Origin: Candidatus Melainabacteria bacterium | Lineage (GTDB): Bacteria; Cyanobacteriota; Vampirovibrionia; Gastranaerophilales; Gastranaerophilaceae | Assembly (NCBI GenBank): GCA_003258725.1 | Contig: QHMG01000005.1 | Location: forward strand, 62,001-126,000 | Length of the DNA stretch: 64,000 bases | Direction: 5' to 3' | In this document: in pieces, positions 18,365-27,892 of the stretch | How the letters are laid out: every line of letters begins with the position of its first letter | Position numbering within the stretch: position 1 is the stretch's first letter | Translations under genes and position numbers: made by a program | The notes under the pieces: generated by a model | Database searches by the model: none | Seen by the model: the letters and a program-made list of their open reading frames with translations, nothing else | Told to the model about the DNA's origin: nothing

Positions 18365-18535
18365 TCAGGCATTGCCTGACCTACAAACTTCAACATTATT
18401 CAATGATTGTAATTTTATGTCATCCTGAACTTGTTTCAGGATCTTTCTAACCTAACGCACTATCGGAAGATTGATAAGATGCTGAATAACTACGTCTTAT
18501 TTGTAACGCATACATTAAAAGTTTCAGCATGACAA
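18364..18535. repeat. composite dispersed palindromic repeat
   Basis: Starts with the palindrome GTCAGGCA/TTGCCTGAC. It then has ATCCTGAA-cttgt-TTCAGGAT (18422-18442), then ATGCTGAA (18479-18486) that can pair with TTCAGCAT (18523-18530) around a 36-nt insert. Words such as GTCAT-CTGAACTTG match the elements at 23.3, 32.6, 48.1, 49.2 and 50.9 kb. Confidence 0.8.
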
Positions 18536-18574
18536 GGAAAAACATAAAAGGAAGGTGTAACTATAAGCTACTTT

Positions 18575-20485
18575 TTAACCTGCTTTTCTTAGTTCAACTT
18601 CAATAAGTTTCACGAATTCGCTTACAAGTGTTGAGTTCCATTTTTTGTTTGCATCAGCCTTAATTACATCAAGTGCTTCATAAGGTGAAAGAGCTTTTCT
18701 GTAAATTCTTGGCTCTGTCAAGGCAAAATATGCGTCAATAATCAAGATAATTTGTGATGACAACGGAATATCATTTCCAGCCAATTTGTTTGGATATCCC
18801 GAACCGTCCCAATTTTCGTGGTGTTTTTCAATAATTGGGATAATATCTTTTACGTTTGAAATCGGTTCTAACAAGTCGTGAGCAGCCAAACGAGGGTGGT
18901 TTTCAATATAAGCACGTTCCTCATCTGTCAAAGGTCCGTCTTTTTGCAAAATTTCTTGAGGCAACATCAAGTTTCCTACGTCATACAACAACATTGCTAC
19001 ACGAAGTTTATCGGCATCATCTTTTTCAAGTTCAAAACGTCTTGCAAGAGTTGTCGCCATAATAACTTTTGATTTTGATGAACCAAGTGTATGCAATGGG
19101 TTATAAGTTGTTGCAAGTGTGTCTGCAACTGAATATAAAGTGTCTTTTGGATTTGAATTTTGTTCAATTGCCATTTGTAATTTTTTTGTTAAATCTTGCT
19201 TAACTTCGTCTGAAATGTTAATTCTGCCAGTTGCAAGAATGTCGTTAAAGGCATTAAGTGCAACCTCTTGCCATGAAACCTCTGAAATCGGAGTGGCAAG
19301 CGTAACTTGGTTTCTGCCGTTACGTTTTGAATGATACATAGCTTGGTCAGCAAGCTCCATCAATTCTTCCACGTTGTTTGCGTGTTCTAAGAAGGTTGCA
19401 ACACCTAAACTTGCGGTAATTGTACCGACAGTTTCAATCGGAGTTGCTTCAATCGCTTTTCTGATACGTTCTGCGGCAATCATTGCACCCTTTGAATCAA
19501 TACCAGGAAGAAGAACATCAAATTCTTCACCACCAATACGGGCTGGAACGTCGATAGAACGAGCGTTTTGTTTTAGTACGCTTGCAATTTGTTTAATCGC
19601 CAAATCGCCGTAAACGTGTCCATACTTATCGTTTATTTGTTTCAAGTGGTCTAAGTCAATACCGATAATTGAAAACGGTTGTTTTTGACGATTCGCACGA
19701 GTAAATTCTTTTTCAATAGAATCTTCAAAATAACGACGGTTATACAAGGTTGTCAATGGGTCTGTAACCGCTTGTTCTCTAACCATTTGGAACAAGTCTG
19801 CAATTGTGATTGCAAGTTCAATTTGTTGAGCAAAAATGTTCAAGAAATCTAATTCCGCTTCAGTTGCCTCAAGTCGTTGAGATAAAACAATTAGGATACC
19901 AAAATGGTTCATTTTTGAAAGTGGTACTAACATAAATGAACGACAAGAGGTTTCGCTAAGAATTTCTTCAACCTTGTCTTCTGTCAAGTCTGGTGCGATA
20001 GAATTTAAGCCTGCTCGTAAATCTGTACTTTGTAGAATTTCTTTGTTTCTCAAAACAGCCTTGATAATTGAGGCTTGCTCGAAATTCATACGTTGAGTGT
20101 TTATCGGAGTTTCAAGATGTTGGTTAATTTCGTCAAAAAGATTTCCGTTTGAACTTGCCATAACGGTAAAATATTCGCCGTTTTCGTCGTTACGACGTTG
20201 TAAAATGCAAGAGTGCAAATAACCTAATTCACCTTGAAGGTTGTTTACTGTTGTGTCGAGGATACTTGAAAGAGGTTTTGATGAATTCATCATTTCCCAA
20301 ATGTGTTGCAACGTCAACATACGACGGTTAGCTTCATTCAACTCGTTTGTACGTTCTTCAATTTCCTGTTCAAGTTGTGCGTTACGTTCATAGATTTCTA
20401 AAAAATCTTTTTTACCGCTATATAAGTGGTTTTCTATTTCGCTAACTTGGTTTGTGAATTCTTTAAATTTGTCAAAAATACCCAT
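18575..20485 (-). CDS. GAF-GGDEF diguanylate cyclase with degenerate HD-GYP domain
   Basis: 636 aa soluble signalling protein. N-terminal coiled coil (about 10-65), GAF-like sensor (about 70-230), GGDEF domain with intact GGEEF (about 318-322) and an RxxD inhibitory site (RSID) five residues before it, then a C-terminal HD-GYP-like domain. In the latter the metal-binding HD is YD and the following GK is GN (YDVGN, about 501-505), while NHPRLAAHD and HHENWDGSGYP are kept. So c-di-GMP synthesis looks functional and hydrolysis doubtful. Single gene, divergent from the TPR gene. Confidence 0.9.
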   Translation of the reverse strand: MGIFDKFKEFTNQVSEIENHLYSGKKDFLEIYERNAQLEQEIEERTNELNEANRRMLTLQHIWEMMNSSKPLSSILDTTVNNLQGELGYLHSCILQRRNDENGEYFTVMASSNGNLFDEINQHLETPINTQRMNFEQASIIKAVLRNKEILQSTDLRAGLNSIAPDLTEDKVEEILSETSCRSFMLVPLSKMNHFGILIVLSQRLEATEAELDFLNIFAQQIELAITIADLFQMVREQAVTDPLTTLYNRRYFEDSIEKEFTRANRQKQPFSIIGIDLDHLKQINDKYGHVYGDLAIKQIASVLKQNARSIDVPARIGGEEFDVLLPGIDSKGAMIAAERIRKAIEATPIETVGTITASLGVATFLEHANNVEELMELADQAMYHSKRNGRNQVTLATPISEVSWQEVALNAFNDILATGRINISDEVKQDLTKKLQMAIEQNSNPKDTLYSVADTLATTYNPLHTLGSSKSKVIMATTLARRFELEKDDADKLRVAMLLYDVGNLMLPQEILQKDGPLTDEERAYIENHPRLAAHDLLEPISNVKDIIPIIEKHHENWDGSGYPNKLAGNDIPLSSQIILIIDAYFALTEPRIYRKALSPYEALDVIKADANKKWNSTLVSEFVKLIEVELRKAG

Positions 20486-20683
20486 AGATTGCCCTCGATA
20501 TTGTTTCTAAATTATACAACATTTCTTTAAATCCGTAAAATATTTGGTTAAGTTTGTTTAAATTTTTATGACTTTTTAAAATTTATCATTAAATAAATCA
20601 TACAGAAATATGAAATTTCAATAAGAGTGTTCATTAAAACGATGTCTATATTGTAAAATGTAATTGGAGCGAGGATATATAAA

Positions 20684-22273
20684 TTGTTTGAATCATTAAG
20701 AGTTGGTCCACAACTTACACCTAAAAATAATCAAATAATTAAGCGCAACGAGGACGAGGAAGCTAAAAAGAAAGCAAACGAAGCCGAAGGCGAAGCGAAA
20801 CAAGGTTCTAACCTTGCTCAAAGTCGTGGCTTGAAATACGTTGAGGATTTACAAAACGGTAAACACCCGCATAATCCGAACGTCGGCGGAAATAATTACG
20901 CTTATAACAATCAAGTTCAAAATGCGCAAATGGCTCGCCCTATGGCAAGACCAATGCAACGCCCTATGAATAATCAAATGGGTGTTGGTATGAACCGTCC
21001 AATGGGCGCAGGTCAAATGGCTGGCGCAAGACCAATGGGCGGAGTTCAACAACCTGTTCAAGCACAAGGTGCTCAACAAACTCAAGGTGTTTCAAGCTCG
21101 TCAGGCAAAATGATTAGCCCTAAAATCAATATTGCTCAAGTAATAGGTGATTTTAAAAATACAGCCAAAGCTATTGGAACTCCAGAAGATATTTACGAAG
21201 AAGTTGATACTTATCTAGGTTTAGTCGAAAAAACTACTAAAAAAGACACTCCAAATGTTAAAGCTGTTCAATCAAATTTGCGTAACGCCGCAGGACTTTT
21301 GGATAAATATATTTCAGACACTTTAAATAAAGATTCAAAAGTAGTTGAAAATTGGGTTGAAGCAATTTTCTTGCAACAAGTTGATTACAAATACAATACA
21401 GAAGATGTAAACGAAGCATTTTTAGTTAAAATGCCAGAAGATAACAAAAAAGCTGAAGGCGCAGAACAAACTCAACCTCAACCTCAACAAGCGCAAAAGG
21501 TTGAACCTCAAAAGCCTAAAATGGATAGTGAATTGAAACAACTATTTAAAGACGGTAAATCTGCCTCAAAGGCTAAAGACAGCGTTACAGCCCTATCAAC
21601 TTTCCAAAGAGCAATTAATCGCTCAATTGAACTTGGTGACACTGAATCTCAAGCAAAAATTACTTTTGAAGTGGCTCAAGTTTACGATTACGATGACGAT
21701 TTGCCAAGAGCTTTAGAAAATTACAACAAGGCGATTGAAACAACAACAGACAACAACGTAAAAGTTAAAGCACACTACTCAATGGCGCAAATTTACGACG
21801 ATGTAAAACAATTTAAACCCGCAATTGAACACTATATGGCTGCAATTTCTTTTGCAGGTGAAACTGATAACTTTAAAGCTCAAACTCAATCTTTGACAAA
21901 AATCGGAAACATGTATTCAGATAAATATGACAAAGAAGCGTTTAATGTTTATGAAGATGCAAAAGTAGTTGCAGAAGAAAGCAAAGACGCATCAGTAAAA
22001 GGTTATGTTTCAAGTTCAATCGCAAATGCTTACAATAAATTTAACAAGCCAGAAAAAGCTATGCGTTACTATTCTGATGCAGTTAAAAACTACAAACAAG
22101 CTGGTTCTGATGAAAAAGTTGCTATAAATTATAAAAAAGCAGGCGAATTAATGCAGGATTACCAAAGAATGGATAAAGGCAAAAACTTAATTCAAAAAGC
22201 TATTCAATACGCTAAAAAAGCAAATAACGAAAATCTTGTAAAAGAATTAGAAAAAGATTTGCAAGTGGCTTAA
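20684..22273 (+). CDS. TPR protein with Met/Pro/Gln-rich linker
   Basis: 529 aa, unrecognised as a whole. Residues about 75-150 are low-complexity (repeats of ARPM, RPMG, QQ), probably disordered. About 155-240 is a helical domain, then a second Gln/Pro-rich hinge. The C-terminal 280 residues are TPR repeats. TTG start, supported by GGAGCGAGG upstream and no better ATG. Stand-alone transcription unit ending in a strong terminator. Confidence 0.8.
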   Translation: MFESLRVGPQLTPKNNQIIKRNEDEEAKKKANEAEGEAKQGSNLAQSRGLKYVEDLQNGKHPHNPNVGGNNYAYNNQVQNAQMARPMARPMQRPMNNQMGVGMNRPMGAGQMAGARPMGGVQQPVQAQGAQQTQGVSSSSGKMISPKINIAQVIGDFKNTAKAIGTPEDIYEEVDTYLGLVEKTTKKDTPNVKAVQSNLRNAAGLLDKYISDTLNKDSKVVENWVEAIFLQQVDYKYNTEDVNEAFLVKMPEDNKKAEGAEQTQPQPQQAQKVEPQKPKMDSELKQLFKDGKSASKAKDSVTALSTFQRAINRSIELGDTESQAKITFEVAQVYDYDDDLPRALENYNKAIETTTDNNVKVKAHYSMAQIYDDVKQFKPAIEHYMAAISFAGETDNFKAQTQSLTKIGNMYSDKYDKEAFNVYEDAKVVAEESKDASVKGYVSSSIANAYNKFNKPEKAMRYYSDAVKNYKQAGSDEKVAINYKKAGELMQDYQRMDKGKNLIQKAIQYAKKANNENLVKELEKDLQVA

Positions 22274-22313
22274 TTAGTTTATAAAAAGTTCAAAATAACA
22301 TAAAATACGCAGA

Positions 22314-22350
22314 AAAACAAACTCTCACATTCTTTGAGAGTTTGTTTTCA
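22314..22350. terminator. bidirectional terminator
   Basis: AAACAAACTCTCA / TGAGAGTTTGTTT stem between the convergent TPR gene and rpsO; A-tract and T-tract flank it. Confidence 0.88.
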
Positions 22351-22375
22351 GTTTTATAAACCTTGCGCTTAGAAA

Positions 22376-22645
22376 TTAGCCACGTAATTTTAGTTTTTTA
22401 ACTAAAGCTCTGTAACCGTCTAAGTTGATATCTTTTAAGTATGCTAATAATCTTTTTCTTTTACCTACCATCATTAACAAACCACGTTTTGTAGAGAAAT
22501 CTTTTTTGTTCAATTTCATGTGTTCTGTTAAATCAGTGATTTTTTTGCTAAGCATAGCGATTTGAACTTCTGCTGAGCCTGTGTCTTTTTCATTAGCACC
22601 GAATTTTTTAACAATTTCTTTTTTGTTTTCTAAGTTAATTGACAT
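22376..22645 (-). CDS. rpsO: ribosomal protein S15
   Basis: 30S subunit protein binding the central domain of 16S rRNA. 89 aa, exact family length, with GSAEVQIA, LTEHMK and the GKRKRLLAYL motif. AAGGAAAG RBS. In many bacteria it adjoins pnp, but pnp here is 38 kb away. It is transcribed alone. Confidence 0.97.
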   Translation of the reverse strand: MSINLENKKEIVKKFGANEKDTGSAEVQIAMLSKKITDLTEHMKLNKKDFSTKRGLLMMVGKRKRLLAYLKDINLDGYRALVKKLKLRG

Positions 22646-22751
22646 ATTCCGACTTTCCTTTATTTCTAAAAAATCTGTTTCTTAAGTCTATGATAGTATG
22701 TCAAGAAAAAAAATCAATATCTAATTTTACGCATGTAACAAAATTTGAAGA

Positions 22752-23135
22752 TTAAGCTAAGTCTAAAATGTTAATTCTGCTAGCTTTGTTTGCGTTATTA
22801 GCGTGGAATAAGAATAAATCTAATTGTAAATCTTTTTTGTTTCTGCAAGTTGTGAATTCTTTTTTAGCTAATTTGAATTCTTTTTCTTTTTGTTCGTATT
22901 TAGCATCAGTTTTGTCAACGCTGTTGAATTTAGCTTGTTCCATAATGAATACTGATGTTGCTTTGTTGTATGCTTTTAATTGTTCTTTATATTTTGCTTC
23001 GTAAATGCTTGCTGTTTCGTTTAATTCTGCACGTCTAGCTTCTTGTTCTTCTTTCATCTTAGCAATTTTAGCTTCGCCAGGGTTTTCCTTCTTTGCGAAT
23101 GGATTTGAAGCGTATGATGAAAATTCTAAAGCCAT
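22752..23135 (-). CDS. coiled-coil hypothetical protein
   Basis: 127 aa, unrecognised. Highly charged and helical after residue 18 (EAKIAKMKEEQEARR..., then KEKEFKLAKKEFTT), ending NKASRINILDLA. No signal peptide or membrane helix. Starts MALEFSSYASNPFAKK. Good RBS (AGAGGA) and an AT-rich promoter upstream; own unit upstream of rpsO. Confidence 0.7.
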   Translation of the reverse strand: MALEFSSYASNPFAKKENPGEAKIAKMKEEQEARRAELNETASIYEAKYKEQLKAYNKATSVFIMEQAKFNSVDKTDAKYEQKEKEFKLAKKEFTTCRNKKDLQLDLFLFHANNANKASRINILDLA

Positions 23136-23479
23136 TTTAATTAATCCTCTTTACTCTCTGTATATATATAAAGTATTTTTGTGTTAGAAAATTGCCAATG
23201 TAGTGTTCATGCGGGTTTGAACTATTCGGGTTGTCGGCAGAGTAACGTCTGACCGACAACTTACGGGTTGAGTTCGCTTACGCTCACACGGCACCCTACC
23301 GAAAGTTCAAAAATTGCCTTTTTAGTATTTATGCGGGTTTGAACTAATTTATCAAAAGAGATTCTGAAACAAGTTCAGAATGACATAAGATTGAATGCTT
23401 AACTTTATGTCACCCTGAATTTATTTCAGGGTCTCTTATTAAAATATCTGTTAAATTTTATTCATGTTAAAATAGGTGT
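23136..23479. repeat. intergenic region of palindromic repeats
   Basis: 344 bp without a gene. The words ATGCGGGTTTGAACTA occur twice (near 23209 and 23331). GTTGTCGGCAG pairs with CTGACCGACAAC (23230-23260). ATTCTGAA-acaag-TTCAGAAT and ACCCTGAA-tttat-TTCAGGGT stand in tandem at 23353-23432. The last two are the same element family seen at 18.4 and 48-51 kb. The promoter of the minus-strand neighbour lies in the first 50 bp. Confidence 0.8.
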
Positions 23480-24766
23480 ATGATTAATCGTTATTGTTTA
23501 GATAAAATGAAACAAATTTGGGAGATGCAATCCAAGTTTGAATATTATTTAAAGGTAGAGCTTGCCGTATGCGAGGCTTATGCTCAAATGGGCGAAATTC
23601 CACTTGATGCGCTAGAACAAATTAAGCGTGATGCAAAATTCGACCTAAAGCGTATCGACGAGATTGAAGCAGAAGTTCATCATGATGTAATTGCGTTTTT
23701 AACTTGTGTAAACGAAGGTTTAGGTGAAAATGCTAAATACATGCACAAAGGTTTAACAAGTTCAGATGTAATTGATACAGCTTACGCACTTCAAATTAAA
23801 GACGCCTCACAAATCATTTCAGATGATTTAGTAAAAGTTATAGTAACTTTGAAAACAATGGCTAAAAAGTATAAAGATACTGTTTGTATTGGTCGTTCTC
23901 ACGGAATTCATGCAGAGGTTACAACATTTGGTATCAAACTCTTGAATTGGGTAGATTCTTTAGAAAGAGCTTACAAAAACTTTTTGATTGCAGCAGAAGA
24001 TATTGAAATGGGGCAAATTTCAGGGCCTGTTGGAACGTATAGCAACGTACCAATGGAGGTTGAAACACTTACTTGCGAAATTTTAGGGCTAAAGTCAGCT
24101 AGAATCTCGACTCAAGTTATATCAAGAGATGTGTATGCAAGATATATGAACGAATTGGCTATGATTGCAACAATTGTAGAGCAATTTGCAACAGAGATTA
24201 GAAACTTGCAACGTACAGAAATTTTTGAGGTTCAAGAAGGTTTTTCCTCTCATCAGAAGGGTTCTTCAGCAATGCCTCACAAGCGAAACCCTGTTTTATG
24301 CGAAAACTTATGCGGGCTTGCAAGAGTTGTTAGAGGTAACGCTACAACTGAAATGCAAAATGTTGTTTTATGGCATGAAAGAGACATTTCTCATAGTTCA
24401 GCGGAGCGTATAATATTCCCAGATAGCACAATTTTGGTGGATTTTATTTTAAATAGATTTAATTCTGTTTTAGAAAACTTGGTTGTCTATGAAAAAAATA
24501 TGGAGCGTAACACAAAACTTTATGGCGGAGTTGTGTTCTCTCAAAAAGTTATGCTAAAACTTACCGAAAAAGGTTTATCACGTGAAGAAGCGTACGAAAT
24601 TGTTCAAAAAAATGCACTTAAAGCAATTGATGAGAATGGTGATTTTGAACAAAATCTTCTTATTGATGAAAGAGTTACATCAAAATTAACACCTGCTGAA
24701 ATAGCGGAATGTTTTGATGTCTCAACATATTTAAAAAATGTAGATGCGATATTTGCAAAATTTTAA
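23480..24766 (+). CDS. purB: adenylosuccinate lyase
   Basis: Acts twice in purine synthesis: splits SAICAR and adenylosuccinate, releasing fumarate. 428 aa. Fumarase-superfamily signature GSSAMPHKRNP is intact, with SHGIHAEVTTFG and the GLTSSDVIDTA segment earlier. No Shine-Dalgarno: an extended -10 (TGTTAAAAT) ends 6 nt before the ATG, so the mRNA may be leaderless. The gene occupies the place before 7TM-HD/ybeY where phoH is often found in other bacteria. Confidence 0.95.
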   Translation: MINRYCLDKMKQIWEMQSKFEYYLKVELAVCEAYAQMGEIPLDALEQIKRDAKFDLKRIDEIEAEVHHDVIAFLTCVNEGLGENAKYMHKGLTSSDVIDTAYALQIKDASQIISDDLVKVIVTLKTMAKKYKDTVCIGRSHGIHAEVTTFGIKLLNWVDSLERAYKNFLIAAEDIEMGQISGPVGTYSNVPMEVETLTCEILGLKSARISTQVISRDVYARYMNELAMIATIVEQFATEIRNLQRTEIFEVQEGFSSHQKGSSAMPHKRNPVLCENLCGLARVVRGNATTEMQNVVLWHERDISHSSAERIIFPDSTILVDFILNRFNSVLENLVVYEKNMERNTKLYGGVVFSQKVMLKLTEKGLSREEAYEIVQKNALKAIDENGDFEQNLLIDERVTSKLTPAEIAECFDVSTYLKNVDAIFAKF

Positions 24767-24818
24767 ATATGTACTAAAATATATAAATACACGAGTTAAA
24801 TATAGGTACTGATATAAA

Positions 24819-27011
24819 ATGGATAAATTAAATATTCCAGAACCCGTAAAGGTTTTTATAACATCAACAAAATTCATTAACGGCGTATTCTTTTTAGTGT
24901 TCTGTCTGTTAATGACCCTAATTATTTCGTTTCAAAACTTTTTATTTCAACAAGTTGTAGAAAACGGAATTAGTAAAAAAGATATTATTGCACAAAAGAC
25001 TATTACAGTTGAAGATACAAGAAGAACAGAGCAACGCAGAAAAGAGGTTGCGCAAAAAGTTGACCCTATTTTGACTGTAACAGAAGATGATTTTATTAAA
25101 AATAATTTGTCATCTTTGCAAAATTCTATTATAAAAATTAGACAAAAAAATAAAGATATAAATGTTAAACGAGAAGAAATGTCGCTGTTATTTGATGACG
25201 AAGACGGTAACAAATCTAACGTTGTTTACTATCTTTTAAAAATTCCAGATGAAACTTTAAAAACTTTGTTTGATAAATCAAACATAACCTTGATGAATGT
25301 TTTAAGCGCAGGTATTGCGGAAAAAGACGTTGAAAGACATGTTCTTAAAAATTTAATCAGACATCACTTGCCTTCTGAAACTTCAAGATATCAAGGTACA
25401 ATGATTACTTCACTTTTAGAACAAGTTATTGTGCCAAACCTTGTAGTTGATGAGTTTGCAACAGAAATTGCAAGAAAGAATGCTCAAAATGCAGTTAAAC
25501 CTTATGAAGTTACTTTTGAAAAAGGCGATAAGATTTTATTTGAAGGTGAACCTGTTACAAAGTTAAAAAGAGATGCTTTAAGAGTTGCAGGTTACAACTT
25601 GGTTGAATTAAATGGGCTAGGTTTGTTAGGTATCTTTTTAGTTACTGTATTTTCAACTTTGATTTTTACTGTTTATAAAAATAAATATGCAACAACTCTT
25701 ACGTATAATCAATTATTGATTGTAGCTATTTTATCTTTAATATTGGCATTTATAACGGTTGCCTTGCCAACAGGTTTCTCGCCTTATATTTTGCCATTCC
25801 CAGCGTTTATCATAATTGTTTCAATCTTTACAGCGCCAAACATTGCGTTTGTTGCATCAATGCTAATGTTATCAATCATAACTTTAGGTATGCATTATGA
25901 TATACAATTTATGACTTCCTTCACTTTATTGAACTTGGTTGCATCAATCTTTATGTTGAACGTAAACTTTACAAGACGATTTGACTTAATCAAAGCTGGT
26001 ATTTACATAGCTTGTACAGGTATATTGTTTGTATCAAGTATTTATATGCTTGAAAAATTCTTGATAGATGTAGAAAATGTATTAATCATTAGAGACGCAA
26101 GTTTTGTATTCTTAAACGGTATTTTAAGCAGTATGATTGCATTAGGCTTCTTGCCTGTTTTAGAAAGTGCTTTCAAGATTGTAACTCCTTATGGTTTGGC
26201 AGAACTTGCTGACCATAACCAACCAATTTTAAAACGCTTGCAAATGGAAGCTCCTGGAACTTATCATCATAGCTTAATGGTTGCAAACTTATGCGAGGCT
26301 GCGGCAGAGGCAATCGGTGCAAATCCGATTTTGGCAAAGGTTGGTGCTTATTATCACGATATTGGTAAATTAAAAAGACCATTATTCTTTGTCGAAAATC
26401 AATCTCAATTTGGTATTGAAAATCCTCATAAAAAATTAAATTCAAGATTAAGTAAAATGGTGGTTACAGCCCACACAAAAGACGGTGTTGATATTGCCAA
26501 GGAATATCATTTACCGCCAATTATCAATGATTTTATTCTTCAACACCATGGGGATAGTTTAGCAAGTTATTTCTATAATCAAGCTATCAAAGAGGAAGGC
26601 GCAGAAAATGTAAAAGAAGAACAATTCCGTTATTCTGGTCCAAAACCTCAAACAAAAGAGGCTGCAATTTTGATGATAGCTGATGCTGTTGAGGCCGCCG
26701 TAAGAGCAATGAAAGCTAGTACAACAGAAGAAATTGAAGCAATTATCAACAAAATTATTGATGAACGTGTTAATGACAACCAACTTTCTGAATGTCCTTT
26801 GACATTGGCTGATTTAAAAACAATTGCAACAACCTTTACAAGACTATTAAGAGGTAATCAACACGATAGAATTAAATATCATGAAGACATTGTTGATGAG
26901 TTGGATAAATCGCAAGTAATTTTGCCATCTCATATTCATATTATGGATAAAGAAATGGAAGAAAAAGTTAAAAAATTAGAGCAAGGTAACAATGACAAAA
27001 CCGACAATTAA
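24819..27011 (+). CDS. pgpH: 7TM-HD cyclic-di-AMP phosphodiesterase family protein (PgpH/YqfF)
   Basis: 730 aa inner-membrane protein. N-terminal anchor (about 20-43), large extracytoplasmic domain (about 45-265), seven-helix block (about 270-470), then a cytoplasmic HD domain with HH (about 482-483), YYHDIGK (H513-D514) and a second EVAAVRAMK-type helix. Metal-binding residues look intact. Characterised PgpH proteins hydrolyse c-di-AMP; activity here is inferred. Overlaps ybeY by 20 nt, the usual gene order. Confidence 0.9.
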   Translation: MDKLNIPEPVKVFITSTKFINGVFFLVFCLLMTLIISFQNFLFQQVVENGISKKDIIAQKTITVEDTRRTEQRRKEVAQKVDPILTVTEDDFIKNNLSSLQNSIIKIRQKNKDINVKREEMSLLFDDEDGNKSNVVYYLLKIPDETLKTLFDKSNITLMNVLSAGIAEKDVERHVLKNLIRHHLPSETSRYQGTMITSLLEQVIVPNLVVDEFATEIARKNAQNAVKPYEVTFEKGDKILFEGEPVTKLKRDALRVAGYNLVELNGLGLLGIFLVTVFSTLIFTVYKNKYATTLTYNQLLIVAILSLILAFITVALPTGFSPYILPFPAFIIIVSIFTAPNIAFVASMLMLSIITLGMHYDIQFMTSFTLLNLVASIFMLNVNFTRRFDLIKAGIYIACTGILFVSSIYMLEKFLIDVENVLIIRDASFVFLNGILSSMIALGFLPVLESAFKIVTPYGLAELADHNQPILKRLQMEAPGTYHHSLMVANLCEAAAEAIGANPILAKVGAYYHDIGKLKRPLFFVENQSQFGIENPHKKLNSRLSKMVVTAHTKDGVDIAKEYHLPPIINDFILQHHGDSLASYFYNQAIKEEGAENVKEEQFRYSGPKPQTKEAAILMIADAVEAAVRAMKASTTEEIEAIINKIIDERVNDNQLSECPLTLADLKTIATTFTRLLRGNQHDRIKYHEDIVDELDKSQVILPSHIHIMDKEMEEKVKKLEQGNNDKTDN

Positions 27012-27510
27012 TATTTTTAGCGAAAATATATACGAAGGTTGGCAAGTTGACGAGGCTAAGCTAATCACAATTGGACGTAAAATCTTAGAATATTACATGT
27101 TAAGACCTGACATTTACGAGGGGTCTTGTTTAAAACCTCATATTTACGATACAATTTCCTTCGATATTTTGTATTGTGATGGGGCTAAAACTCACGAAAT
27201 AAACAGGGAATATCGTGATAAAGATTATGTTGCAGACATTATTACTTTTGCAATTTTTGCTGACACCCCTGTTGAAGAAAGAATTGTTTTTGACGGTGAA
27301 ATCAATCTTGGTGAAATAATTTTAGCGCTGGATAAAATAACTCAAAGTGCCAAAGAAAAAGGGGTTACAAAGGAAGAAGAACTTTGCTTCTTGCTTGCAC
27401 ACGGAATAATGCACTTGTTGGGTTATGATCATCAAACAGAAGAAGATTATAATTTTGTTGTGGCGGCTCAAAAAATGGCTTTAAACAAGATAAAGGATAA
27501 AAATGTCTAA
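26992..27510 (+). CDS. ybeY: endoribonuclease YbeY
   Basis: Metal-dependent RNase for 16S rRNA 3' maturation and ribosome quality control. 172 aa. The zinc motif HGIMHLLGYDH is complete (H137, H141, H147). YVADIITF is the conserved central strand. Start lies inside the 7TM-HD gene and its end overlaps dgkA by 8 nt, so the three are tightly coupled. Confidence 0.95.
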   Translation: MTKPTINIFSENIYEGWQVDEAKLITIGRKILEYYMLRPDIYEGSCLKPHIYDTISFDILYCDGAKTHEINREYRDKDYVADIITFAIFADTPVEERIVFDGEINLGEIILALDKITQSAKEKGVTKEEELCFLLAHGIMHLLGYDHQTEEDYNFVVAAQKMALNKIKDKNV

Positions 27511-27892
27511 GTTTAAATCTCAAGGTTATTTGAATACATTTAAAAATGCAGGACGTGGCGTTAGGCTTTCTTTAAAAAGTGAAAAAAATATCCGCTTTCA
27601 TTGTCTTACAGCGTTTTTAGTAATTTTATTTGCTTTACTTTTAAAAATGAGTTTGACAAAAATTTGTATTTTAATTATTGCAATTTCAAATGTTATGGTT
27701 GCAGAATTTATTAATACAGGTCTAGAATTTGGTCTTGATGCAGTCTTTAAGAACAGGTATTCAAAACTTGTAGGTATGGCAAAAGATATCGCTGCAGGAG
27801 CTGTAATTGTTGCCTCAATTTTCAGCGCAATAATTGGGATTTTATTGTTTGGTTCAGAAATTTTAAAATATTTTGCTATTCAACCTTACTAG
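27503..27892 (+). CDS. dgkA: undecaprenol/diacylglycerol kinase (DgkA family)
   Basis: Small integral membrane kinase, probably re-phosphorylating undecaprenol for wall synthesis as in the YbeY-linked Gram-positive-type enzymes. 129 aa, three membrane helices after an amphipathic N-terminal segment (FKNAGRGVRLSLKSEKNIRFH). Catalytic region EFINTGLEFGLDAV and KDIAAGAV present, although the common NTAIE reads NTGLE. Its last 17 nt overlap the convergent thrB. Confidence 0.9.
   Translation: MSKFKSQGYLNTFKNAGRGVRLSLKSEKNIRFHCLTAFLVILFALLLKMSLTKICILIIAISNVMVAEFINTGLEFGLDAVFKNRYSKLVGMAKDIAAGAVIVASIFSAIIGILLFGSEILKYFAIQPY

Noticed and set aside
22646..22751. TTGACA upstream of rpsO as its -35 box
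   Set aside because: No -10 hexamer at an acceptable distance downstream on that strand.
23208..23225. GGTTTGAACTA resembling a tRNA T-loop
   Set aside because: No matching acceptor, D or anticodon stems around it, and the same word recurs 123 nt later as part of a repeat.
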